19,225 nt of DNA from NCBI GenBank assembly GCA_050302275.1, contig JBNLAT010000054.1, forward strand, positions 1-19,225, given 5' to 3'. Below the pieces are notes generated by a model, which saw only the letters and a program-made list of their open reading frames with translations, ran no database searches and was not told the origin of the DNA. This DNA is from JAPHTQ01 sp050302275 (GTDB lineage: Bacteria; Pseudomonadota; Gammaproteobacteria; Thiohalomonadales; Thiohalomonadaceae). Of this stretch, positions 1 through 7,292 are shown piece after piece. The translations under genes and the position numbers were made by a program. Position 1 is the first letter of the stretch. Every line of letters starts with the position of its first letter.

Positions 1-119
1 TACTGGATCATCGCCGCGCCGCCCTGAATGGCATAGGCAACACTGGCCACCAGCTCTTCCGGCGGCAGCAGCGCGGTATCGGCGATGGCGTAAAGGCCGC
101 GTGGCAGGGGTTTCTTCAT
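1..119 (-). CDS. thiE: Thiamine-phosphate synthase, N-terminal fragment
   Basis: The reverse strand encodes the first 39 residues of a protein that runs off the left edge. It starts MKKPLPRGLYAIAD and continues to a GGAAMIQY segment. The GLYAI(T)D strand followed about 25 residues later by GGA-x-(M/I)-(I/V)-QYR is the N-terminal signature of ThiE, which joins HMP pyrophosphate to thiazole phosphate to make thiamine phosphate in the cytoplasm. The ATG lies 3 bases beyond the thiD stop codon, and a strong GAGGAG ribosome-binding site formed by the last Glu codons of thiD sits 6 bases upstream. The two genes should therefore be co-translated. Only the start is visible, so the intactness of the gene cannot be judged. 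Confidence 0.9.
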   Translation of the reverse strand, partial: MKKPLPRGLYAIADTALLPPEELVASVAYAIQGGAAMIQ

Positions 120-122
120 TGC

Positions 123-926
123 TTACTCCTCTTCTTCACTTCGTGCCCAGAACAGGCGGTTGGGATGGTGCTGGCCCATCCCCAGACGGACGCCGTGTTT
201 AAGGCTTTCCCATGTGTATTCCTGTGCCTCGTGGGTCGCGGTAAACGGTTCCAGCCCCTGTGCCAGCAGACCGGCGATGCCGGAGGCGAGGGTGCAGCCT
301 GAGCCGTGATAGGTCTCTGGCAGTCGATCCCAGGAGAAGGTTTCCAGCAGACGATGGTTACCGTAGAGACGGTTATCCACGGTTTCACTGTTTTCATGGC
401 CGCCTGTGATCAACACCAGTTGGCAGCCATCGTCGAGCAGCTCCTGGGCGCAGGCGTCCAGGGTATCCGCTTCGGGGGCCAGGGCGCGTGCCTCTTCACT
501 ATTGGGGGTGAGCACCGTCGTATAGGGGAACAGCAGTTCGCGCATGGCGTCCTGCATCTCCGCATCGCCCAGACGCTTGCCGCCCCCGGCACGCAGGATC
601 GGGTCGAGCACCACCGGGATATTCGGATAGTCGTGGAGGATGGAGTGGATCGCCTCGATGTTCTCCACGCTGCCGATAAGCCCGATCTTGATCGCGGCTA
701 TCGGCATATCTTCGAGTACAGCACGAGCCTGTTCGATCACCAGCGTGGCGTCGGTGGGGATCACCCGCGAGACGTTCTGGGTGTCCTGTACCGTCAGCGC
801 GGTGATCACCGGCGCCGCCTGTGCCCCCATGCTGGCGACCGCTTCGATGTCGGCGACGATACCGGCACCGCCGGTCGGATCGTTGCCGGCGAAGATCATC
901 ACTACAGGTATCGACGGCGTACTCAT
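123..926 (-). CDS. thiD: Hydroxymethylpyrimidine/phosphomethylpyrimidine kinase (ThiD family)
   Basis: 267-residue ribokinase-fold kinase expected to phosphorylate HMP and then HMP-P, supplying the pyrimidine half of thiamine. Visible family motifs: AGNDPTGGAG near residues 13-22 (usually AGSDSSGGAG), TALTVQDTQNV at 42-52 (usually TALTAQNT-GV), VVLDPI at 105-110, LTPN at 139-142 and the anion-hole/catalytic loop GSGCTLASG at 208-216 with Cys211. The N-terminal loop differs slightly from textbook ThiD, so it is probably a lineage variant. I chose the ATG at 926 because it overlaps the stop of the upstream aldolase gene by one base (TAATG) and gives a protein that begins just before the first strand; the frame stays open to 998 but that extension shows no family similarity. 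The protein ends in a run of four Glu whose codons form the thiE ribosome-binding site. Confidence 0.9.
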   Translation of the reverse strand: MSTPSIPVVMIFAGNDPTGGAGIVADIEAVASMGAQAAPVITALTVQDTQNVSRVIPTDATLVIEQARAVLEDMPIAAIKIGLIGSVENIEAIHSILHDYPNIPVVLDPILRAGGGKRLGDAEMQDAMRELLFPYTTVLTPNSEEARALAPEADTLDACAQELLDDGCQLVLITGGHENSETVDNRLYGNHRLLETFSWDRLPETYHGSGCTLASGIAGLLAQGLEPFTATHEAQEYTWESLKHGVRLGMGQHHPNRLFWARSEEEE

Positions 927-1489
927 TATTTCGCCAGCGTTCCGGCCTGCTGAGCGATGAAGGCTGTTTTTGCGGAGAGCTCCAGCGAGCAGCTCCATTT
1001 ATAGGCGAGGTTGATGCTCTTGCCCCAGGCGTAGACGCCGTGGCCGCGAACGATGGCAATGCGATTCTCCGACAGCGCCGTCGAGACCTGTTCCGGTGCC
1101 AGCTCTACATAACGATCGTAGGGGACGGTGATCACTGGTACACGGGGGAAGTAGTAGAAGCCTTCGAAATCGGGTGGGACAAAGTCGCTACCGTCGAGGG
1201 TCAGCGCCACGCTGTGCGGGCCATGGCTATGCAGCACGGAGACCGCCTCGGGGTTTTTCTGGTAGACCAGCCGGTGCAGCGGCGCGTCCAGTGAGGCGCC
1301 ATCGCCGCAGTGACCATTCACTTCGCAGCGGATTAGCTGGTCCGCGCTGAGGGTATCGGCGCAGGCGCCGGTGGGGGTGACCCAGAAATCGTCGCCGACC
1401 CGTACCGAGGCGTTGCCGCTGTGGGAGTCGTTGTTGCCATGTTGGCGCAGCCAGCGATAGTGGCGCACCAGATCTTCACGCGGATCCAT
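926..1489 (-). CDS. Class II aldolase/adducin family protein
   Basis: 187 residues, the usual size for a stand-alone class II aldolase domain (fuculose-phosphate aldolase, ribulose-phosphate epimerase and methylthioribulose-phosphate dehydratase relatives). The fold is shown by SGNASVR at residues 24-30, VTPTG at 37-41, the metal ligands His87 and His89 in LHSHGPHS, and a third His150 in RGHGVYAWG. The residue that aligns with the catalytic Glu of FucA (before the LH at 71-72) is Asp68 here. Substrate cannot be told from sequence. MtnB-like activity is one possibility, but the typical MtnB N-terminus is not obvious. It is first in an operon with thiD and thiE (one-base overlap with thiD), so it could act on a side product or precursor of thiamine synthesis or salvage; this is inference. 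AAGG lies 5 bases before the ATG. Confidence 0.82.
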   Translation of the reverse strand: MDPREDLVRHYRWLRQHGNNDSHSGNASVRVGDDFWVTPTGACADTLSADQLIRCEVNGHCGDGASLDAPLHRLVYQKNPEAVSVLHSHGPHSVALTLDGSDFVPPDFEGFYYFPRVPVITVPYDRYVELAPEQVSTALSENRIAIVRGHGVYAWGKSINLAYKWSCSLELSAKTAFIAQQAGTLAK

Positions 1490-1517
1490 AAAAGCCTTTA
1501 GTTAAGGTATGGTTAAA

Positions 1518-1532
1518 AGTACACGCTGTACT
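1518..1532. promoter_or_regulatory. Short perfect dyad upstream of the aldolase-thiD-thiE operon
   Basis: AGTACA-CGC-TGTACT is a perfect 6-3-6 inverted repeat 29 bases before the aldolase start codon. Its size and place suit a repressor operator, but I recognise no regulator for it. No TPP riboswitch motif (CUGAGA or the conserved ACCUGAUC-type stretch) is visible between 1490 and 1670. Confidence 0.3.
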
Positions 1533-1605
1533 AATAACAGCGACTGCAGATGGTAACTCATTGAGCGCCGGACACAGAAGCCAGACCCCAGACTAAAAAT
1601 AGTTA

Positions 1606-1635
1606 TTGCAAATGAGAATGATTATCATCTATATT
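1606..1635 (+). promoter_or_regulatory. Promoter with embedded Fur operator for the FTR1 permease gene
   Basis: The 7-1-7 Fur motif TGAGAAT-G-ATTATCA lies at 1613-1627, one mismatch from TGATAAT-N-ATTATCA. It fills the spacer between a candidate -35 TTGCAA (1606-1611) and a -10 TATATT (1630-1635) with 18-base spacing. Iron-loaded Fur bound here would block RNA polymerase directly. The permease ATG follows 35 bases after the -10. The flanking TTGCAA is shared with the operator at 9031-9053. Confidence 0.85.
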
Positions 1636-1670
1636 AAGCGCACCCCCAGTTAAAACTTGAGTAACCACAC

Positions 1671-3581
1671 ATGGCAAAGCGAATTCTGATTTTTACCCTG
1701 TTAATGCTGCCAGGCCTGCTGCGTGCAGAGGCTAACCCGGTGGGCATGTTGCAGATGCTCGATTACATGGCGGTCGATTACGGCGGCGCGGTGAAGAACG
1801 GCGAGGTCAAGAACCGGGAAGAGTATCTGGAGATGCGCGATTTTGCCGCGGGCATTACCGCCGATGCGCAGGCAATGCCCGACGGTTCAGCCAAAACCCG
1901 CCTGCTGGGACAGGCGAAGCAGCTCGCCGAACTGGTCGACCAGCGGGTCGACGGGGTGGCGGTGGCTGAGCTGACGGCGCAGATGCGCGAGTTGGTACTC
2001 ACTGAGTTTAAGGTGCTGCCGACACCGCGACGCCCACCGGATTTTGCCCTGGGCGAAAAACTCTACGCCAGCAATTGCGCCTCCTGCCACGGTGAAAACG
2101 GTGACGGCCATGGCCCCAAGGCCGCAGAACTGAATCCGCCGCCCATCGCTTTTATCGATAGCGAGCGGGCGGCGAAGCGTTCCATCTATGGCCTCTACAA
2201 CACCATTACTCTCGGTGTTGAGGGAACCGCGATGGCGCCGTTCACCAAGTTTAGCGACGATGCCCGCTGGAGTCTGGCTTTCTACGTCGGCTCTCTGGGC
2301 ATGCCCGCCGAGGTTGCCCCTGCGGGCAAATCGAAGTTGACCCTGGCGCAGATCACCACCCTTTCGCCTGAAGAGGCGGAGATCAAATTTGGCGCACTCG
2401 GTCGCGATCAGATGCTCTGGTTGCGCAACCACCCTGAAGGTTTCTGGTTCGACAATCCCATCGAGCTGGCATCGAGCAAGCTCGATGAGAGTCTGACCGC
2501 CTACCGCAAGGGGATGCGTGAGCAGGCCTATCAACTGGCAGTGAGCGCTTACCTCGAAGGTTTTGAGCTGGCCGAAACCGCGCTGCGCAATGTGGATGAA
2601 GAGTTGCTGATGCGCATCGAGCGGGCCATGACCTCTTTCCGCAAGGGTATCCGTGAAGGGGTTCCGGTGAGCGAAGCGGAACACAACATGGCTGAACTGG
2701 ATGTGCTGTTCGGCGAAGCACGACGGGCGATGGACGGTGTCGCCCTGAGTGGTGCCACCGCATTCAGTAGCGCCTTTGTGATTCTGTTGCGCGAAGGACT
2801 GGAGGCGATTCTGGTGATCGCCGCGTTGGCTGCATTCCTGATTAAAACCGAACGCACCGATGCGATGCGCTATCTCCACTACGGTTGGATTGGTGCGCTG
2901 GTCATGGGCTTCTTTACCTGGTGGGCGGCGACCCACCTATGGACCTTCAGCGGCGAGGCACGGGAGATGACCGAGGCGTTTGCGGCGCTGGTGGCCGCCG
3001 GGGTGTTGCTCTACGTCGGCATGTGGATGCACAGCAAGACCAATGCGGCGAAGTGGCAGCAGTTTATTCAGCAGAGTATGGATAAGGCCCTTAACGGCGC
3101 GACCCTCTGGTCGCTGGCTGGGCTGTCGTTTATCACCGTCTACCGTGAAGTGTTCGAGACGATTCTGTTCTACCAGACTCTCTGGTTGCAGAGCAGCACC
3201 AGCGGCACACGCATGGTGGTGATTGGTTTTGCTGCCGCAGCCGCGGTGCTGGCGCTGCTCGGCTGGTTGATCCTGCGCTACAGTCCGCGCCTGCCGTTAC
3301 GCCAGTTCTTCAAGGCGACCGGCGCGCTGGTATTCGTGTTGGCGCTGGTCTTCACCGGCAAGGGCATCGCTGCGCTGCAGGAAGCGGGCAAGATCGACAC
3401 GACCTTGATCAATATCCCCAAGATTGAGCTGTTGGGGATCTATCCCAACGCCGAAGGGGTAGGCAGTCAGTTATTGATTCTGGCGCTGTTACTCGGTGTG
3501 CTCTGGTGGCAACGCCACCAGGCGCTTAGCCACGCTGTCGCCACCAGTGCGGACCGAGGAAAAAGAGCAGCGCAGCCGTAA
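1671..3581 (+). CDS. Cytochrome c/FTR1 family iron permease
   Basis: 636-residue membrane protein predicted to import iron across the inner membrane. Order: signal peptide (about 1-21, ending LLRAEA); a helical periplasmic segment; a monohaem cytochrome c domain with CASCH at Cys136-Cys139-His140 and a likely axial Met188 in TAMAPF; a helical linker with an AYLEGFE stretch near 293-299; then the FTR1 permease domain from about 365. Both iron-binding motifs of the FTR1/EfeU family are present: REGLE at 374-378 and a diverged second copy, REVFE, at 492-496. Several hydrophobic segments run through about 363-612. Family knowledge: FTR1 proteins in yeast pair with an oxidase, and in bacteria many carry an N-terminal cytochrome, implying coupled iron oxidation or reduction and transport. 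The Fur operator upstream supports expression on iron starvation. Its 3' end overlaps the convergent znuB gene by 56 bases. Confidence 0.93.
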   Translation: MAKRILIFTLLMLPGLLRAEANPVGMLQMLDYMAVDYGGAVKNGEVKNREEYLEMRDFAAGITADAQAMPDGSAKTRLLGQAKQLAELVDQRVDGVAVAELTAQMRELVLTEFKVLPTPRRPPDFALGEKLYASNCASCHGENGDGHGPKAAELNPPPIAFIDSERAAKRSIYGLYNTITLGVEGTAMAPFTKFSDDARWSLAFYVGSLGMPAEVAPAGKSKLTLAQITTLSPEEAEIKFGALGRDQMLWLRNHPEGFWFDNPIELASSKLDESLTAYRKGMREQAYQLAVSAYLEGFELAETALRNVDEELLMRIERAMTSFRKGIREGVPVSEAEHNMAELDVLFGEARRAMDGVALSGATAFSSAFVILLREGLEAILVIAALAAFLIKTERTDAMRYLHYGWIGALVMGFFTWWAATHLWTFSGEAREMTEAFAALVAAGVLLYVGMWMHSKTNAAKWQQFIQQSMDKALNGATLWSLAGLSFITVYREVFETILFYQTLWLQSSTSGTRMVVIGFAAAAAVLALLGWLILRYSPRLPLRQFFKATGALVFVLALVFTGKGIAALQEAGKIDTTLINIPKIELLGIYPNAEGVGSQLLILALLLGVLWWQRHQALSHAVATSADRGKRAAQP

Positions 3582-4314
3582 CCACAATCGCTGGTCCGGC
3601 GGGCAGGTCCCAGCGGAAGGAACCGAACAGCCCGCCGCCGACCGAGAGCATGCCGATGAGCGCAGCGAACAGCGCCATCTGCTCCGGGGTGCGGGCGTAG
3701 TGGCGGGCGGTGGCCGCCGGGATGATCAGCAGCGAGGTGATCAGCAGGATGCCTAGCACCTTCATCGCCGTGGCGATCACCAGCGCGATGAGCAGCATGA
3801 ACAGCAGGCGGGTGCGGGCGGTGTTGACCCCTTCCACCTGCGCTAGCTCTTCATGCACAGTCATCGCCAGCAGCGGTCGCCACAGCCAGAGCAATAGTCC
3901 CAGCGCAACCAGCCCGCCTAGTCCAATCCACCAGAGATCGTTCTGCGCCACCGCGAGGATGTCGCCGAATAGATAGCCCATCAGATCGATACGCACGCTT
4001 TCGGTAAAACTGATCGCTACCAGACCAAGGGCCAGGGCGCTGTGGGAGAGGATACCCAGCAGGGTGTCCGAGGCGAGCTTGCGTTGGTTCTGCAGGAACA
4101 CCAGCGCCAGTGCCAACACCAGGCAGACCAGCACGATGGCCAGATTCAGATTGACCTCCAGCAGGATGCCGAGGCTCACCCCGAGCAGCGCCGAGTGGGC
4201 CAGTGTGTCGCCGAAATAGGCCATGCGCCGCCATACCACAAAGGTGCCCAGGGCACCGGTCACCAGCGCCACCATCAGCCCGGCGAGCAGGGCGCGCAGC
4301 AGAAAATCATCCAT
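3526..4314 (-). CDS. znuB: Zinc ABC transporter permease
   Basis: 262 residues, the normal ZnuB length, strongly hydrophobic throughout with several membrane segments. The N-terminus LLAGLMVALVTGALGTFVVW followed by RRMAYFGDTLAHSALLG is the classic ABC-3 metal permease signature. It should form the membrane channel for zinc delivered by ZnuA and powered by ZnuC. The start codon overlaps the znuC stop by 8 bases (ATGGATGA), indicating translational coupling. The gene is third in the zur-znuC-znuB unit. Its last 56 bases lie under the end of the oppositely oriented iron permease gene, so the two transcripts are complementary there. Specificity for zinc over manganese rests on the Zur context. 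Confidence 0.92.
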   Translation of the reverse strand: MDDFLLRALLAGLMVALVTGALGTFVVWRRMAYFGDTLAHSALLGVSLGILLEVNLNLAIVLVCLVLALALVFLQNQRKLASDTLLGILSHSALALGLVAISFTESVRIDLMGYLFGDILAVAQNDLWWIGLGGLVALGLLLWLWRPLLAMTVHEELAQVEGVNTARTRLLFMLLIALVIATAMKVLGILLITSLLIIPAATARHYARTPEQMALFAALIGMLSVGGGLFGSFRWDLPAGPAIVVTAALLFFLGPHWWRQRG

Positions 4315-5068
4315 GACGTTTTACCTCCCGATGGCAACTGCCGCACCAGCCCTTGTGCTCGGGTGTCTGGTGGTGATGATGGGTGTAGGGGGCTAGGCCC
4401 GGTAGCGGCCCGTTGATGATCTGCTCGCCCGGAGGGTGCAGGTCTGGATGGCCTGTGCAGCACACCTGCTGATCGAGGCAGAAGACCCGATCGGTACGCG
4501 CCATCACCAGATGCAGATCGTGGGAGACCATCAGGATGCCGCAGTGGCGCTCGTCGCGCAGGCGGGCGATGAGGTTATAGAGTTCTTCCTGACCGCTGAC
4601 ATCGACCCCCTGCAACGGCTCGTCCAGCAACAGCAGTTGCGGATCGCGCAGCAGGGCGCGGGCCAGCAGCGCTCGTTGGGTTTCACCGCCGGAGAGCGTA
4701 CTCATCTGTGAATCGAGCAGGTGGGCGGCACCGACCTCTTCAAGACACTGACTCAATGCTGCTTCGCCGTGGCTGGCGGTGAGGGTGAGGAAGCGGCGCA
4801 CGGTCAGCGGCAGTACCGGGTCGATCTGCAGCCGCTGCGGCACGTAACCGACGCGTATATCGGGTTGCAGTGAGATGCCGCCATGGTTCGGTTTCTGCAG
4901 GCCGAGCATCACCTTGAGCAGGGTCGATTTACCCGCACCGTTGGGACCGATGAGGGTGACGATCTCTTTCTCATGGATGGCGAGATCGACGTGGTCGAGG
5001 ATCATGCGCGGTCCGTAGTGGACGGTGACGCCACGGGCCTCGATCAGGGCGGGATGCGATTTACTCAT
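4307..5068 (-). CDS. znuC: Zinc ABC transporter ATP-binding protein
   Basis: 253-residue ABC ATPase that drives the ZnuB permease. All nucleotide-binding motifs are present: Walker A GPNGAGKST at 41-49, Q-loop Gln78, signature LSGGE at 125-129, Walker B LLLLDEP at 145-151 and H-loop His183. The start at 5068 overlaps the zur stop by 8 bases (ATGAGTAA) with an AGGAA ribosome-binding site upstream; the frame is open to 5101 but that would lie wholly inside zur. The last 50 or so residues are unlike the ATPase core: they contain CCTGHPDLH, a four-His run (230-233) and a CGSCH motif (242-246) that resembles a metal or haem site. Because the protein is cytoplasmic, haem attachment is unlikely; zinc binding or sensing is more plausible (inference). 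Confidence 0.93.
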   Translation of the reverse strand: MSKSHPALIEARGVTVHYGPRMILDHVDLAIHEKEIVTLIGPNGAGKSTLLKVMLGLQKPNHGGISLQPDIRVGYVPQRLQIDPVLPLTVRRFLTLTASHGEAALSQCLEEVGAAHLLDSQMSTLSGGETQRALLARALLRDPQLLLLDEPLQGVDVSGQEELYNLIARLRDERHCGILMVSHDLHLVMARTDRVFCLDQQVCCTGHPDLHPPGEQIINGPLPGLAPYTHHHHQTPEHKGWCGSCHREVKRHG

Positions 5069-5546
5069 CGCGCTGTTCCTGGCAGAGGGGACAGAGGCCA
5101 CTGATCTCGACGGTCTGCCGTTCTATGGCGAAGCCGAGACGACTGGCGCTATCTTCGAGCTGGCCGCTGATCGCCGCTTCGTCCAGTTCGGCGACGTGGT
5201 GGCACTGGCTACAGACCAGAAACTGGCCGTGGTGTGGGGTGCCCGGCGCGGTGCAGCCGGTGTAGGCGTTGAGGCTCTCGATGCGATGGATCAAGCCGTG
5301 CTCCAGCAGGAATTCCAGGGCACGATAGACGGTGGGCGGCGCCGCCTTGATGCCCGCGTCGCGCAGTCGATCCAGCAGTTCGTAGGCACCGACCGGTTTG
5401 TGCTCGCGCCAGATCAGTTCGAGGATCTGCTGCCGCTGAGGCGTCAGACGTAGTCCCTGTTCGCCGCAGAGGGCTTTGGCCTGAGCCAGCGCCTCTTCGA
5501 CGCAGGCGCGATGGTCATGCGCCTTGGGTGGAAAGGGGGCGTTCAT
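5061..5546 (-). CDS. zur: Fur-family zinc uptake regulator
   Basis: 161-residue metalloregulator expected to repress zinc uptake genes when zinc is replete. The winged-helix DNA-binding part includes LRLTPQRQQILELI (32-45) and the recognition-helix region PPTVYRALEFLLEHGL (70-85). A structural zinc site is given by Cys112/Cys115 and Cys152/Cys155. The residues aligning with the regulatory site of E. coli Zur (His77, Cys88, His96, Glu111) are His87, Cys98, His105 or His106 and Glu120, so Zur rather than Fur is the better call. It is transcribed divergently from znuA across a Zur box and leads the znuCB operon, so it probably represses itself. I chose the ATG at 5546; a TTG at 5564 is a possible alternative six codons upstream. 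Confidence 0.93.
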   Translation of the reverse strand: MNAPFPPKAHDHRACVEEALAQAKALCGEQGLRLTPQRQQILELIWREHKPVGAYELLDRLRDAGIKAAPPTVYRALEFLLEHGLIHRIESLNAYTGCTAPGTPHHGQFLVCSQCHHVAELDEAAISGQLEDSASRLGFAIERQTVEISGLCPLCQEQRDE

Positions 5547-5575
5547 CGGTGTGCCGGACTCCAAAACGGGATGAA

Positions 5576-5594
5576 TGTGTTACATTATAACATT
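5576..5594. promoter_or_regulatory. Zur operator shared by zur-znuCB and znuA
   Basis: TGTTACA-T-TATAACA at 5578-5592 is a 7-1-7 dyad with one mismatch, and closely matches the known gammaproteobacterial Zur box core TGTTATA-N-TATAACA. A perfect leftward -10 hexamer TATAAT (5589-5584) lies inside it, with a weak -35 (TGGAGC) 18 bases upstream. On the plus strand TATAAC (5586-5591) could serve as the znuA -10. One bound Zur could therefore silence both directions. Confidence 0.85.
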
Positions 5595-5612
5595 ACGTTC
5601 TCGAGGTGCTCC

Positions 5613-6527
5613 ATGCTGCGACCACTCTTTTTCCTGTTGCTACTCTCCTACTCCCTGTCGTTGTCAGCAGCGCCCAAGGTGGTGGTCTCCATCGCCCCCG
5701 TTCACTCACTGGTGGCCGGAGTGATGGCGGAGGTGGCCGAGCCGCAGCTACTGATCCCGCCCGGTGCCTCGCCCCATGCTTATTCGCTTAAACCCTCCGA
5801 TGCCCGTGCTTTGGCCGATGCGCAACTGGTGGTCTGGGTCGGCGAGGGTCTGGAGCCGATGCTCGAAAAGCCGTTAGCCGCTCTGGCCGGATCGGCGCAG
5901 GTCATCGAACTGGCCGGGGTGGAGGGGATGCAACTGCTGGATAACCGCGAAGGCGGTATCTGGGGCGAGGGCCATGATGCTAAGGAGCATAAAGGGCACG
6001 GCCACGGTGAGGTGGATATGCATCTGTGGCTGTCCCCGACCAATGCGCGGCGCATTGTCAGCGTCACGACGGAAAAGCTAAGTCAGCTCGACCCGGAAAA
6101 TGCCGCACATTACCGTAGTAATGCCACGGCGATGCAGCAGCGGATCGATACTCTGGAAATCCGTCTGCGTAAACAGTTGTCCCCATTTAGCGATCAGCCC
6201 TACATCGTCTTTCACGATGCCTATCACTATTTCGAAGCAGCGTTCGACCTGAATCCCGCCGGGGCGATCACTGTCAGTCCGGATCTTCCGCCCGGTGCGA
6301 AACGGATCAGTGAGATTAGTCAGACCATTCGGCAGCGCAAGGCCGCCTGTGTTTTCAGTGAGCCTCAGTTTCAGCCGCGGATTGTGACGGTGGTGCTGGA
6401 AGGGAGCGGCGCTCGTCACGGCGTGCTTGATCCGTTGGGCGCGGAACTTCCGGTTGGAAAAGATCAGTGGTTCGGTTTGATGCAGAGGCTGGCAGATAAT
6501 CTAACCGCCTGTCTGATGTCACGTTGA
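5613..6527 (+). CDS. znuA: Zinc ABC transporter periplasmic binding protein
   Basis: 304 residues with a signal peptide (about 1-20, ending SLSAA), so it should capture zinc in the periplasm and pass it to ZnuB. The cluster 9 binding-protein motifs are visible: His31 near VSIAPVHSLV, the zinc ligand His55 in GASPHAYSLKPSD, His137 in VDMHLWLSP, His201 in VFHDAYHYFE and Asp273 in LDPLG. A short His-rich loop (about 121-137, with HDAKEHKGHGHG) precedes His137, as in other ZnuA proteins where it helps collect zinc. The ATG at 5613 is preceded by GAGGTG at 5603-5608 and starts directly at the signal peptide, so the open frame back to 5511 is not coding. The 3' end overlaps the convergent PepSY gene by 9 bases. 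Confidence 0.94.
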   Translation: MLRPLFFLLLLSYSLSLSAAPKVVVSIAPVHSLVAGVMAEVAEPQLLIPPGASPHAYSLKPSDARALADAQLVVWVGEGLEPMLEKPLAALAGSAQVIELAGVEGMQLLDNREGGIWGEGHDAKEHKGHGHGEVDMHLWLSPTNARRIVSVTTEKLSQLDPENAAHYRSNATAMQQRIDTLEIRLRKQLSPFSDQPYIVFHDAYHYFEAAFDLNPAGAITVSPDLPPGAKRISEISQTIRQRKAACVFSEPQFQPRIVTVVLEGSGARHGVLDPLGAELPVGKDQWFGLMQRLADNLTACLMSR

Positions 6528-7292
6528 CCTGGCATGCAGGCGTCGCTGTTGCCTGCGTCGCCACCAGATGAGCAGACCGCTGATAGCGTTGAACAGAAGT
6601 ATCAGCGCGACACCGTCCATCAGGTAGTTACCCCAACGACCGAATATCCGCCCGCTGTGCAGATCGAGAATGACTCGTTCCAGCGCTAGCGTTGCGCCTG
6701 CTCCCTGTTCCAGCAGTTCGTTTCGCAGTGTTGTCGGCGGTGTAGTTGGGATGGGCCAAATGGGTGTAATGGACACGCGCTGCCAGAGGTTTTCATCGAC
6801 TGAACCGGCGAGTACCACGTTACCGCTTTTCAGCAGCAGGCGACCGTGATCGTCGCTGGTGATCGCCTCGATATTTTCCGGAATCCCATCGAGCTTTCCC
6901 AGTTGTTCGATCAATTCACCTTCGCTGGTGAAGAGCAGCAAGTGATTGCGACTTGCTGCAACGATCATCGTCGGCAGCGCGACTGCTCCGGTTAACGGTT
7001 CCTCCATCTGAATCGGCAGCGGTTGGCTATCCAGATAAAGTTGCTCGTCCCACTGACTGAGCCAATATGGATCGGCGCGAAAGAATGTCCCGTTTGCCGG
7101 TTCGATGCCGTACCACTGCAGCAACCAGCGCTGTCCGAGTTTCTGTTTGGATAGATCGAGAGTGTCTGTGTGATTCAGCATTAGTCCGGTGACCGCGAGC
7201 AGCAGGGCGAACAGGGCCACGGCGACACCGAGATAACGGTGCCACAGGTAGATGGAATTCAGCTTTGGCCGCTGCGGTTTATGGCGTGTCAT
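6519..7292 (-). CDS. PepSY-associated membrane protein
   Basis: 257 residues with two membrane helices (about 20-38 and 224-246) flanking one large periplasmic domain. The ends match the PepSY-associated TM family: WHRYLGV at 17-23, LMLNH at 37-41, and LDLHSGRIFGRWG near 209-221 leading into a helix that ends LLIWWRRR. His18, His41 and His212 lie close to the membrane and could ligate haem b, as suggested for related proteins that carry electrons from the quinone pool outward (family inference). It is the last gene of the porin/FMN/PepSY unit and overlaps the FMN-binding gene by 14 bases. Most likely role: membrane electron conduit for the flavoprotein upstream. The substrate is unproven. Confidence 0.83.
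   Translation of the reverse strand: MTRHKPQRPKLNSIYLWHRYLGVAVALFALLLAVTGLMLNHTDTLDLSKQKLGQRWLLQWYGIEPANGTFFRADPYWLSQWDEQLYLDSQPLPIQMEEPLTGAVALPTMIVAASRNHLLLFTSEGELIEQLGKLDGIPENIEAITSDDHGRLLLKSGNVVLAGSVDENLWQRVSITPIWPIPTTPPTTLRNELLEQGAGATLALERVILDLHSGRIFGRWGNYLMDGVALILLFNAISGLLIWWRRRQQRRLHARST

Noticed and set aside
306..953. 215-codon open frame on the plus strand
   Set aside because: Antisense shadow of thiD, with low-complexity His/Gly/Arg-rich translation.
1490..1670. Possible TPP riboswitch before the thiamine operon
   Set aside because: The conserved TPP aptamer sequences are not seen on either strand in this gap.
1887..2936. 349-codon open frame on the minus strand
   Set aside because: It lies wholly opposite the FTR1 permease gene, has no recognisable domain, and its composition reflects the codon bias of the true gene.
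4379..4385. CGSCH motif in ZnuC as a c-type haem site
   Set aside because: The protein is a cytoplasmic ATPase without an export signal, so haem attachment by the periplasmic machinery is not expected.
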